Notes: generated from the letters alone by a model not told the origin. 10,524 bases of DNA from Sulfurimonas sp. (GCA_027066935.1 JAMOMX010000255.1:1-10524); one strand, 5' to 3'; positions 1 through 6,271 are shown, numbered from the stretch's first letter. Translations and numbers: made by a program.

Positions 1-125
1 ATGGAGCTGGATTAGAATGGTTTTCTCCTGTTGGACCAATTCAGCTTATGTTTGCACAACCTTTAAATAAACAAGATGGAGATAAAACATCATCATTTGA
101 ATTTACTATGGGACAAAGGTTTTAA
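1..125 (+). CDS. bamA: BamA (Omp85) outer-membrane assembly protein, C-terminal end only
   Basis: Partial gene cut by the left edge. Codons run in frame from base 3 to the TAA at 123-125, giving 40 residues that include GLEWFSPVGPIQLMFAQPLN and end in FEFTMGQRF. The 'SPVGPI' strand and a final beta strand ending in Phe are typical of the last strands of the BamA barrel, where the terminal Phe belongs to the outer-membrane targeting signal. BamA is the central pore of the machine that folds beta-barrel proteins into the outer membrane. The gene converges on ppx. Its last 18 bases (five codons plus stop) are repeated at 1243-1260, so the stop region has been duplicated. The short fragment limits certainty, but the pattern is distinctive. 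Confidence 0.85.
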   Translation, partial: GAGLEWFSPVGPIQLMFAQPLNKQDGDKTSSFEFTMGQRF

Positions 126-171
126 CCCAATCTAAAAGATGTGATGGTGCTTTTAAATTTTTTAAATCTTC
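107..171. repeat. Left copy of duplicated bamA/ppx junction, with 35-bp internal deletion
   Basis: Bases 107-130 are identical to 1242-1265 (24 of 24) and bases 131-171 are identical to 1301-1341 (41 of 41). Compared with the right copy, 35 bases are missing between the two blocks. The first block is the 3' end of bamA. On the minus strand the second block encodes the ppx residues EDLKNLKAPSHLLD, followed here by a new tail (WVKTFVP) and a stop. So this is a non-functional scrap of ppx fused to the end of bamA. It marks the left border of the inserted segment. Confidence 0.9.
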
Positions 172-185
172 CTGACTTAGGACAA

Positions 186-231
186 AAGCACTACACCAAC
201 AATCAAAGGGCTCCTTAAATATGTAGTGCTT
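186..231. repeat. Short inverted repeat at the edge of the inserted segment
   Basis: The arms aagcactaca (186-195) and tgtagtgctt (222-231) pair perfectly over 10 bp around a 26-base loop. It lies between the left junction copy and the 3' end of the broken membrane-protein gene. No T-run follows on either strand, so an ordinary intrinsic terminator is unlikely. It could be a weak transcript hairpin or the remnant of a mobile-element end, but no matching end is visible near 1241. Confidence 0.5.
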
Positions 232-258
232 AGTGATTACACATCTCAATTTTTTCCT

Positions 259-1200
259 TCAATATTTTTTTTCAAAATAAGTATAAATTCTTATACCCAA
301 AGATACAGAAAAATATGTTATTAAAGTTGTAATAATAATCTTTATTAAGAAAAAAGAGCTCATCAATATTAAAGTGGGTCCTGGAATAAATACTATTGAT
401 GGTAAAATAACACCTATTGTAATTAGACGTGTCAATACAAATAAATTTGTTTTTTTCCAATACCCTATAATTGTACCAAATGGTAATAATACTATAAGTG
501 AACTAAAAAATAGGCTAGTGATAAGCTTTGTAATTATAGCCATTATCTGAAATTTTTCATTAATATATTTCTCTTGCATTAGCTTTCCAATATCAATAAA
601 TGATACATAAGTATCATTATAATGACACCAATACTTATTGATAATACAATTAAAGTAAGTTGAAAATTCCAAGAGAATATAAATACCTTTTTCTTAATAT
701 CAGTACCATTAATTTCCAAAAACCACTTTTGTGAAGGTCTCATAAAAAGTAGGATATAAGGAATGATAATTATGATACCATAGAGTATGGTTTCAATTAA
801 GTTATAAGTACCAGATGTTAGCTTTGCTAACACACTAACTGATCCAATAGCAATAATTAAAATAATAGGTAAAGAGATGATGAAAAAAATATTCCTTGCT
901 AGAACACTTCCCTTAAATATAGCAAATACAAAAATACAAAAAATTGTCATACTAAGTAATGTTCTAAAATTTAGACCATCATTACTAATTGTGTAAGTAA
1001 AACCATTAAAGTGATGTTATCAAAAGTATAGCAAGTGCATATTTTATGCTCCATGGTCTTTTATTGGCAATATGACCATTTTTTAATATGTCTGTAGAAA
1101 GTAAATTATTATGTTTAGTTTTTTTAACAATATTAACTCCTTTGGCATCTAACGTTTGATGTTTTGTTATATCTTTTCCAATTTAAATTCTTCAAATGAA
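259..1200 (-). pseudogene. Decayed multi-pass membrane protein gene (frameshifted)
   Basis: Three minus-strand frames join into one plausible product of about 310 residues. The first piece (1182 to 1006) ends in RPWSIKYALAILLITSL and a stop. A one-base shift near 1008 leads into the second frame (1007 to about 620), which starts NGFTYTISNDG and contains hydrophobic segments and the motif FMRPSQKWF. A second shift near 620 leads into the last frame, ending FEKKY at 259. A further shift near 1175 would add FEEFKLE upstream. No start codon with a good ribosome binding site is visible. I count about six hydrophobic segments. I do not recognise the family. The gene fills the segment between the two bamA/ppx junction copies, which suggests acquired DNA now decaying. 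Sequencing errors at short A or T runs are a possible alternative. Confidence 0.6.
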
Positions 1201-1241
1201 TTTGTGCATTATTGTTAAATTACTCTTTATATTATATATAT

Positions 1242-1341
1242 TATGGGACAAAGGTTTTAACCCAAAAAATTTCTATTTAAATATTATTTTAAAATCTTTA
1301 TCTAAAAGATGTGATGGTGCTTTTAAATTTTTTAAATCTTC
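1242..1341. repeat. Right copy of duplicated bamA/ppx junction
   Basis: This is the partner of 107-171. It begins with the last 18 bases of bamA (five codons and the stop) preceded by one further matching base, then passes directly into the intact 3' end of ppx. It looks like the original bamA/ppx boundary: bamA stop, a 12-bp gap, then the ppx stop on the other strand. Homology ends just upstream of base 1242 and just after 1341. Together the two copies flank about 1.07 kb of foreign-looking sequence. Confidence 0.88.
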
Positions 1342-2751
1342 TTTGCAAAGGAACATCTCTCTATTTGATTTAATCATAAGATTTCTATCTTTTATATAAC
1401 ACTCAAAATCAATATTTCTAGGTCTATGATTTAGTAAGTATATACTAAGGGTTAATATATAACTTAATGTATTTAAAGTGTTTAAATCAGGCAACAGCAC
1501 CTTATATTTCTCAACATGAGCCATTGATGGTAATTTTCTTTTAGCATATCTTAAAAGCGTAGATATTAGAAGCATCTGTTTTTGTGTAATTCCATATTCT
1601 AATTCACTTTGAACTAAATAATAACTATGCCTATTTTGAGCGTATTGATGGATATTGCCACCTGATGGGTATAGTTTTGCACTAATAGCTAAATCATCTC
1701 TATATCTCTCATCTAAACTAAATTCATCTTTAAGTAAGTCAAAAATATTTTTTACTAATTTGTTTAAATTATTTGCATATTCTCTATCTCTTACATGCAG
1801 GTCTAAAATATTTCTAACAGAGGTGTTATAATTAACAGGAAACTTATCTTTTGAGCTACGCAACAAATCACTCAAATAAACTCCTTCTCGAACTCCTACC
1901 CCACTTGTAGCTATTATTTCAATGGATAGTTTTTTCATAACTCTTTGAAATATTAAAGCGCCAGGTTTAATAATATCGTATCTATTTTCTTTAATATATA
2001 AGTTTTTTAATTCATCATCATTAGCTTCTAAGATATTTTCTATTAAGTTTTTATAACTTTTTGCATTATATTCAAAAGCATGAAGTTTTTTAAGAGGGAA
2101 ATTAATTTGTTTCATTATAGATGTAGATAATGCTCTAGAAGTACCACCAATTCCAATAAGTTTTTTTGTATGAATGTTATCTAATTCATAAAGCTTATCA
2201 TCTATATATTTTTTAGCACCTTTAATATCATCTTTATCAAAAAATAGTTCCTTTAATCTAAGTGCTCCAAGGTTTAATGAGATTGTTTGTTTAATATTTT
2301 TGTTATCTATAAAAGCAAATTCTGTTGAACCACCACCTATATCAATACTTAAAGCATTCTCCTGTGGGGGCAATAGGTTTGCACAAGCTATTCCACCTAG
2401 ATATGCTTCTCTTTGACCATCAATTATTTTTATTTTGAGTTTTAGTTTTGTGTATATTCTATCTAAAAACTCTTTTTTATTTGGAGCATCACGAAGTGCA
2501 GAGGTTGCTATACATAATGTTTTTCGTGCATTAAACGAAGATATTATGTTTACAAAATCATAAAGAGTATAAAATGCTCTATCCATAGCATCAACTTGGA
2601 GGTTGTTGCCATTTTGGTAAGCATTTTGGCTAAGACGAACTTTTGATTTTGATTCATAAATTATATGAAACGCAAAGCGACTAGTTTTCTCATAGATGAC
2701 CATTCTGAGTGAATTAGAACCAATATCTATAATTGCTGTTCGCTTGGACAA
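1273..2751 (-). CDS. ppx: Ppx/GppA family phosphatase (exopolyphosphatase or guanosine pentaphosphatase)
   Basis: A 492-residue cytosolic protein expected to remove terminal phosphate from polyphosphate and/or pppGpp, linking phosphate storage to the stringent response. The ASKHA-fold motifs are present: phosphate-1 loop AIIDIGSNSLRMVIYE (6-21), ATSALRDAPN (82-91), the region with the likely catalytic Glu DGQREAYLGG (E115), phosphate-2 loop SIDIGGGSTEF (135-145), IGIGGTSRAL and ATSGVGVREGVYLSDLL. The C-terminal HD-like helical domain is recognisable (NRHSYYLVQSELEYG), but the HD dyad usual in long Ppx/GppA proteins is replaced by LYPSGGN. The start is TTG at 2751-2749, one base after the ferredoxin stop, so translation is probably coupled; the GAA repeat at the ferredoxin's end may serve as a weak ribosome binding site. 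The extreme 3' end is duplicated at 131-171. Substrate preference cannot be decided from sequence. Confidence 0.9.
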   Translation of the reverse strand: MSKRTAIIDIGSNSLRMVIYEKTSRFAFHIIYESKSKVRLSQNAYQNGNNLQVDAMDRAFYTLYDFVNIISSFNARKTLCIATSALRDAPNKKEFLDRIYTKLKLKIKIIDGQREAYLGGIACANLLPPQENALSIDIGGGSTEFAFIDNKNIKQTISLNLGALRLKELFFDKDDIKGAKKYIDDKLYELDNIHTKKLIGIGGTSRALSTSIMKQINFPLKKLHAFEYNAKSYKNLIENILEANDDELKNLYIKENRYDIIKPGALIFQRVMKKLSIEIIATSGVGVREGVYLSDLLRSSKDKFPVNYNTSVRNILDLHVRDREYANNLNKLVKNIFDLLKDEFSLDERYRDDLAISAKLYPSGGNIHQYAQNRHSYYLVQSELEYGITQKQMLLISTLLRYAKRKLPSMAHVEKYKVLLPDLNTLNTLSYILTLSIYLLNHRPRNIDFECYIKDRNLMIKSNREMFLCKEDLKNLKAPSHLLDKDFKIIFK

Positions 2752-2752
2752 T

Positions 2753-3013
2753 TTATACTTCTTCTTCTTCTTTTAATATATTTTTATATTTAAATTGAAG
2801 TTCAGTTATAGACTCAACATTATCTTTATCTAAAACAATACAATCAACAGGACATACAGAGATACACGCTGGTTCATCATAAACCGTTATACATTCAACA
2901 CATCTATCTGGATCAATGTAGTAAATTGGGTCACCCTCTTCAATAGCAGTTGTTGGACATTCTTCTCTACAAGCATCACATGCTATACACTCATCATTTA
3001 TCAACAGAGCCAT
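2753..3013 (-). CDS. fdxB: 2[4Fe-4S] ferredoxin, Allochromatium (Alvin) type
   Basis: An 86-residue soluble electron carrier. The first cluster motif is C9-x2-C12-x2-C15-x3-C19-P. The second is C38-x2-C41-x8-C50-x3-C54-P, with a further Cys at 58. The eight-residue insertion between the second and third Cys of the second motif and the C-terminal helical extension (about residues 65-86) are hallmarks of the Alvin-type ferredoxins, known for very low and unequal cluster potentials. The ATG at 3013-3011 has AAGG eight bases upstream. The protein ends in a run of four Glu and Val. It lies 56 bp after the kinase and one base before ppx, so it is probably in the same transcript. The name fdxB follows the C. 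jejuni ferredoxin I recall in this neighbourhood (Cj0354c). Its redox partner is not evident. Confidence 0.92.
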   Translation of the reverse strand: MALLINDECIACDACREECPTTAIEEGDPIYYIDPDRCVECITVYDEPACISVCPVDCIVLDKDNVESITELQFKYKNILKEEEEV

Positions 3014-3069
3014 TTAAAAAACCTTATTTAATTTAATCTATTGGATTTATATCAAAAGTAAGCTTTAGT

Positions 3070-4368
3070 TTATCTTTTGCTGGCAATAATACATGATAAT
3101 TTAGAACTAATTTGCAAAGTTGCCCTTGTTCCTACTATACCATCAGTTCTATTTTTAATTGATATTTTTGCTCCTAGTGCATCAGCTGCACTTTTTGCTA
3201 AAAATAAACCAAGCCCAACACCACTCTTATCTCCCTGTCTTTGAAACGGTGCAAAAAAATCTATGCTCTCATCAATACCGATTCCCTCATCAATAACCTC
3301 TATAAGTAATCCAAAATTATCCTGAGAACTTTTTATCAAAACAGTTGAATCTGTTGGGGTGAACTTTAAAGCATTTTGTAAAAAATTTTGTACAATTTGA
3401 TTTAATAAACCTACTTGCATCATTGCCATAAATCCATTTGGTTGAAAATCTATATTTAATTTTTTTCCTTCATTTACAGCAATTAAGTAAAAATCATTAG
3501 ATTTGTTTTTTAAAAAAGAGATAATATCTACCTCTACAGGTTTTTCTAACTGAATCCCCTCTTGACGCCCAAAATTTAAGATATTTGATACTACTATATT
3601 CATATCATCAATAGTTTTATTAGTTGTATTAATAGCATCTATATATTCGTTAACATCACGTTTTTTAATTAAGGTAACTTGATTTTTTAGTTTTATTACA
3701 GCTAGTGGAGTTTTTAATTCATGAGCAGTACCAATAAATAGCTCTTTTTGATATTTTATAAAATTTTGAATTCTAAGAATAAGGTGATTTATAGTTTCAC
3801 CCAATGGTGCAAACTCTTCTGGAAGTTTTTCAACTTCCACAGGTCTCATTAGGTGTTCATTCATATTTGCAAGTCTATCTGATAATGTTTGAATTGGTAT
3901 TATTAAGATTTTTGATAAAGTTACAGCATAGATTATAACAAGTCCAAAGCCCACTATATTTATCATAACAATATAATTAAATATTTTATTTAGTAGTTTT
4001 TTAGTAGATGTTACCTCTTTTGATATTTTTAAATAATTGTTCTCTTTTAAATCAAAGGGGTATATTAGCGTTATATAGTTACGACCATTTTTTGTATCTT
4101 CATATAAATTAATATTATCATTATTTTTTCTTAATTGTACAATTTCTACATTTAAACTTAAATATGAATCTGATGTTTCTGAAATGAGTTCATTTACAGC
4201 TTTATTTAATGAAATATTCTCTGCATAGATAAATAATTCTTTTCTTTTTTCATCATAAATTGATTCTTCAATATATAAGTATAACATTGATGAAAAAATA
4301 AAAATCAGTATTACTGAAGCGATAATAAGTTGAACTAAAAAATTTTTTCTTATACTGTTTAAAAACAT
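3070..4368 (-). CDS. Membrane sensor histidine kinase, probable partner of the CosR/HsrA-type regulator
   Basis: A 432-residue inner-membrane kinase. Transmembrane segments at about 11-33 and 132-154 enclose a periplasmic sensor region of about 100 residues with no recognised fold. A HAMP-like linker follows (about 155-208), then the dimerisation box FIGTAHELKTPLAV with phospho-acceptor His216. The ATP-binding motifs are all present: N box LNQIVQNFLQNALKF (N328, N332), G1 DEGIG (360-364), F box FFAPFQR and G2 GVGLGL (383-388). No key residue is missing, so it should be active. The ATG at 4368-4366 has TAGG six bases upstream. It follows the regulator by 72 bp in the same direction, the usual layout of a two-component pair. 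In Campylobacter and Helicobacter the homologous regulator is an orphan with no such neighbour. The signal it senses is unknown. Confidence 0.93.
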   Translation of the reverse strand: MFLNSIRKNFLVQLIIASVILIFIFSSMLYLYIEESIYDEKRKELFIYAENISLNKAVNELISETSDSYLSLNVEIVQLRKNNDNINLYEDTKNGRNYITLIYPFDLKENNYLKISKEVTSTKKLLNKIFNYIVMINIVGFGLVIIYAVTLSKILIIPIQTLSDRLANMNEHLMRPVEVEKLPEEFAPLGETINHLILRIQNFIKYQKELFIGTAHELKTPLAVIKLKNQVTLIKKRDVNEYIDAINTTNKTIDDMNIVVSNILNFGRQEGIQLEKPVEVDIISFLKNKSNDFYLIAVNEGKKLNIDFQPNGFMAMMQVGLLNQIVQNFLQNALKFTPTDSTVLIKSSQDNFGLLIEVIDEGIGIDESIDFFAPFQRQGDKSGVGLGLFLAKSAADALGAKISIKNRTDGIVGTRATLQISSKLSCIIASKR

Positions 4369-4375
4369 GGGAGAC

Positions 4376-4401
4376 CTATAATTTTAGATTTAAAATTATA
4401 G
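4376..4401 (-). promoter_or_regulatory. Perfect inverted repeat with a TATAAT box just upstream of the kinase gene
   Basis: The arms ctataatttta (4376-4386) and taaaattatag (4391-4401) are perfect 11-bp complements around the spacer gatt. On the minus strand the upstream arm contains TATAAT (4399-4394), about 25 bases before the kinase ATG. It could therefore be a -10 box for a separate kinase promoter embedded in an operator-like dyad, or simply an AT-rich hairpin covering the TAGG ribosome binding site, which begins in the other arm. No convincing -35 element is seen. Confidence 0.4.
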
Positions 4402-4422
4402 CGAATTAAATGTAGGGATATT

Positions 4423-4450
4423 GATTAGTTAAGGTATACCTTAACTAATC
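4423..4450. repeat. 28-bp perfect palindrome over the cosR stop codon
   Basis: The half-site gattagttaaggta (4423-4436) is followed immediately by its exact reverse complement (4437-4450). It includes the last codons and the TAA of the regulator gene (stop at 4443-4441) and extends into the gap before the kinase. In the minus-strand transcript it can fold into a 12-bp stem with a four-base loop. No U-run follows, so it does not look like a standard intrinsic terminator. Possible roles are a stability or processing hairpin that sets the regulator-to-kinase ratio, or a dimer-binding operator. Confidence 0.75.
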
Positions 4451-5115
4451 TCTTTTGGAAAGCAAAATCTATAACCGCGACGACGCACAGTCTCAATTGT
4501 AGTAATATTTAATGGTTTATCCATTTTTTGACGAATTTGATTAATTGCAACCTCTATTACATTTGGAGTTACTAGTTCTGGTTCTTCCCAAATAGCATCA
4601 AGAAGTTGCTCTTTAGAAACAATTTGGTCACGGTGACGAGCTAGGTGAGTAAGAACTTCAAAAGGTTTACCTTTAAGTTCAATGTCACGCTCTTTGTAGG
4701 TGATCTTTTCCTCTTCAGGGTTGATGGTTAAGTCTTCAATCTCTATGATGTTACTTCCACCAAATCTTAAACGAGCTTCTAATCGAGCTATTAAAACATC
4801 AAAATCAAAAGGTTTTCTGATATAGTCATCAGCACCAGCTCTTAGAGCCTCAATCTCGCTTTCATTATCATCACGAGCAGAAAGTACAACTACTGCAGTT
4901 TTTGGAGTGTTTGTTTTAATATTGCCAATAATATCAATTGCGTTTCCATCTGGAAGCATCCAATCCATTAAAACTAAGTCATAGTTACGGATATCTAAAT
5001 AATACTCACCATCTTTTAATGTCTCAACAACATCACTTTGATAACCAAACTCTTTTAGTCCCTCAGCAAGCATTTTGTTTAATGTTACTTCGTCTTCAAT
5101 AATTAATATACGCAT
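4441..5115 (-). CDS. cosR: OmpR-family response regulator, CosR/HsrA (HP1043) orthologue
   Basis: A 224-residue two-domain DNA-binding regulator. The receiver domain (1-115) has the acidic pair E7/D8, phospho-acceptor D51 in LVLMDWMLPDG, S79, Y98 and K101-P102. The winged-helix domain (about 122-222) contains KGKPFEVLTHLARHRDQIVS and later EEPELVTPNVIEVAINQIRQ and TVRRRGYRFCFP. From memory these stretches are almost identical to Campylobacter CosR and Helicobacter HsrA, essential regulators of oxidative stress and core metabolism. Those proteins are atypical: the Asp is replaced (Asn in CosR) and there is no kinase. Here the whole phosphorylation pocket is intact and a kinase gene follows 72 bp downstream, so this member probably works as a normal two-component regulator. 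The ATG at 5115-5113 has AGGA ten bases upstream. A candidate self-binding site lies at 5162-5178. Confidence 0.95.
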   Translation of the reverse strand: MRILIIEDEVTLNKMLAEGLKEFGYQSDVVETLKDGEYYLDIRNYDLVLMDWMLPDGNAIDIIGNIKTNTPKTAVVVLSARDDNESEIEALRAGADDYIRKPFDFDVLIARLEARLRFGGSNIIEIEDLTINPEEEKITYKERDIELKGKPFEVLTHLARHRDQIVSKEQLLDAIWEEPELVTPNVIEVAINQIRQKMDKPLNITTIETVRRRGYRFCFPKEIS

Positions 5116-5150
5116 AATATATTTTTCCTATTAGTAATAATTTTACGGAA

Positions 5151-5178
5151 TGATATCATAATTTTAGGTTACTTTAAA
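5151..5178 (-). promoter_or_regulatory. Candidate cosR promoter with HsrA-like box
   Basis: In the 102-bp gap before cosR, the minus strand has TATGAT (5160-5155), a possible -10 box that would place the transcript start about 33 bases before the ATG. Next to it, read on the plus strand, TTTTAG (5162-5167) and TTTAAA (5173-5178) are separated by five bases. This matches 10 of 12 positions of the TTTAAG-N5-TTTAAG direct repeat I recall for HP1043/HsrA, which controls its own promoter. In such AT-rich DNA a chance match is possible. Confidence 0.35.
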
Positions 5179-5217
5179 GTTTTATTCAATTTGTTTTAAT
5201 AATTTTTTAACTATTTT

Positions 5218-5547
5218 TTAAGAATTGAAGATATGCTTATCACTTACAGATACTATACAATCCGCTAAAATAGATGGTTTGGTAACCTTTAGTGCATATG
5301 AGTCAATAAGTGGAAATTTTTTGATAATTTCTGATTTTAAACTTAAAATGGCATCTTCTATAAGCTTAAATTTATTTAAAAGCATAGTTTCTTTGAGTAA
5401 TTCAACAATATCTGCATAGTTTATATACTCGTTTTGGTAATTATATTGGCATGTGAAGTTTATGATTATCTCTTGTGGATTTTCTCTTTCAAAATCTAAA
5501 ACTCCAATGATACATTGAAATTTTAGATCTTCTACATGTATAGTCAT
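5218..5547 (-). CDS. folB: Dihydroneopterin aldolase (FolB)
   Basis: A 109-residue enzyme of tetrahydrofolate synthesis. It converts 7,8-dihydroneopterin to 6-hydroxymethyl-7,8-dihydropterin and glycolaldehyde in the cytosol, acting as an oligomer. Family marks are the N-terminal IGVLDFERENPQEI (14-27, with the conserved Glu and Gln), NYADIV (43-48, conserved Tyr), the pterin-binding Glu region FKLIEDA (60-66) and the catalytic Lys in LKVTKP (K90). It is slightly shorter than most bacterial FolB proteins (about 115-120 residues). Its ATG (5547-5545) shares one base with the plsY stop in a TAATG overlap, which implies translational coupling with plsY. The following gene, cosR, is separated by 102 bp and may have its own promoter. 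Confidence 0.9.
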   Translation of the reverse strand: MTIHVEDLKFQCIIGVLDFERENPQEIIINFTCQYNYQNEYINYADIVELLKETMLLNKFKLIEDAILSLKSEIIKKFPLIDSYALKVTKPSILADCIVSVSDKHIFNS

Positions 5548-6161
5548 TATACTACTCTTTTTTCCTCACCACTAAAAATACGAATAATATTAGGGATGTG
5601 TTTGTAAAATAGAATAAAAGCGATCATAATAACTGGGGCATGTGCCATCTCTGGTTTTAATACAAAACTAGCAATCACAAGTGCTGTAAGTGCTGTAAGT
5701 GAAGAGAGAGAAGATATGCGAATAACCTTAGCACCAATAGCCCAAACAACAAGAGCAATTAGGGTTTCATACGGAAGCATAAACATCATCACTCCCATAC
5801 CAGTAGCTACACCTTTACCACCCTCAAAATTCAAATAAGGTGAAAAACAATGTCCAACAACTGCAAGTACTGCAATTCCCCAAAGTGTAGCTTCACTAAG
5901 ACCTATAAAATAAGCAATACTTAAAACAAAAACACCCTTAAAAGCATCTAATGCAAGTGTAGCAGCACCTAATTTTTTTGCCAAAGATGGATTTGTTTCT
6001 TTTACAACACGAAGAACATTTGTAGCACCAATGCTCTTACTACCGTTATCTTTAACATTTACACCAGCAAACTGTTTTGCAACTAAGAGACCAAAGGGGA
6101 TACCACCCACTAAATAAGCTAGTATAAAAAATTGTACATTTGTATTAAATAAAAATTCCAT
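5547..6161 (-). CDS. plsY: Acyl-phosphate:glycerol-3-phosphate acyltransferase (PlsY)
   Basis: A 204-residue inner-membrane enzyme that transfers an acyl chain from acyl-phosphate to glycerol-3-phosphate, the first committed step of phospholipid synthesis. The three PlsY loop motifs are present: GGIPFGLLVAK (19-29), GSKSIGATNVLR (40-51) and FEGGKGVAT (112-120). H104 in VVGHCFSPYLN precedes the third motif. Several hydrophobic segments fit the usual multi-pass topology. I chose the ATG at 6161-6159 because AAGGA lies five to six bases upstream. A longer frame could start at 6194 but has no ribosome binding site there and would begin almost at the predicted transcript start. It is the first gene of the minus-strand cluster and overlaps folB by one base. 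Confidence 0.93.
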   Translation of the reverse strand: MEFLFNTNVQFFILAYLVGGIPFGLLVAKQFAGVNVKDNGSKSIGATNVLRVVKETNPSLAKKLGAATLALDAFKGVFVLSIAYFIGLSEATLWGIAVLAVVGHCFSPYLNFEGGKGVATGMGVMMFMLPYETLIALVVWAIGAKVIRISSLSSLTALTALVIASFVLKPEMAHAPVIMIAFILFYKHIPNIIRIFSGEEKRVV

Positions 6162-6205
6162 TGTATTCCTTAAAAAAAGTGCGCTATTGTACATTAATTA
6201 TAGTA

Positions 6206-6271
6206 ATAATACCAAAACTCATGAAAAGGTAAAAATTTAAACCCCTATCTTTTCATGAGTTTTGGTATAAT
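6206..6271. promoter_or_regulatory. Mirrored divergent promoters on a 23-bp inverted repeat
   Basis: The left arm (6209-6231) and right arm (6246-6268) are reverse complements over 23 bases with one mismatch, around a 14-base centre. Each arm reads outward as TTTTCATGAGTTTTGGTAT and runs into a -10 hexamer: TATAAT at 6266-6271 on the plus strand and TATTAT at 6211-6206 on the minus strand. A T-rich stretch with G just before the -10 box matches the extended -10 promoters of Campylobacter and Helicobacter, which lack a clear -35. Predicted starts near 6278 (plus) and 6199 (minus) give leaders of about 55 and 38 bases for the receptor and plsY. Because both starts lie outside the repeat, it should act as DNA rather than as an RNA hairpin. 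Confidence 0.65.

Noticed and set aside
172..245. Integron attC site or transposon end
   Set aside because: The 10-bp arms lack the GTTRRRY/RYYYAAC core sites of attC, and no matching terminal repeat is found near 1241.
1196..1399. Plus-strand ORF of 67 codons across the right junction copy
   Set aside because: It is antisense to the 3' end of ppx and is made of low-complexity AT-rich codons; no ribosome binding site.
3014..3069. Terminator between the kinase and the ferredoxin
   Set aside because: Only a 6-bp caaaag/cttttg pairing with a long loop and no U-run; too weak to call.
6162..6194. Upstream in-frame ATG for plsY
   Set aside because: No ribosome binding site, about five bases from the predicted transcript start, and the added residues are not part of PlsY; the ATG at 6161 has AAGGA at proper spacing.
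6209..6268. Long inverted repeat as an intrinsic terminator
   Set aside because: It lies between divergent genes, so no transcript ends there. No T-run follows, and the -10 boxes at the arm ends explain it better as paired promoters.
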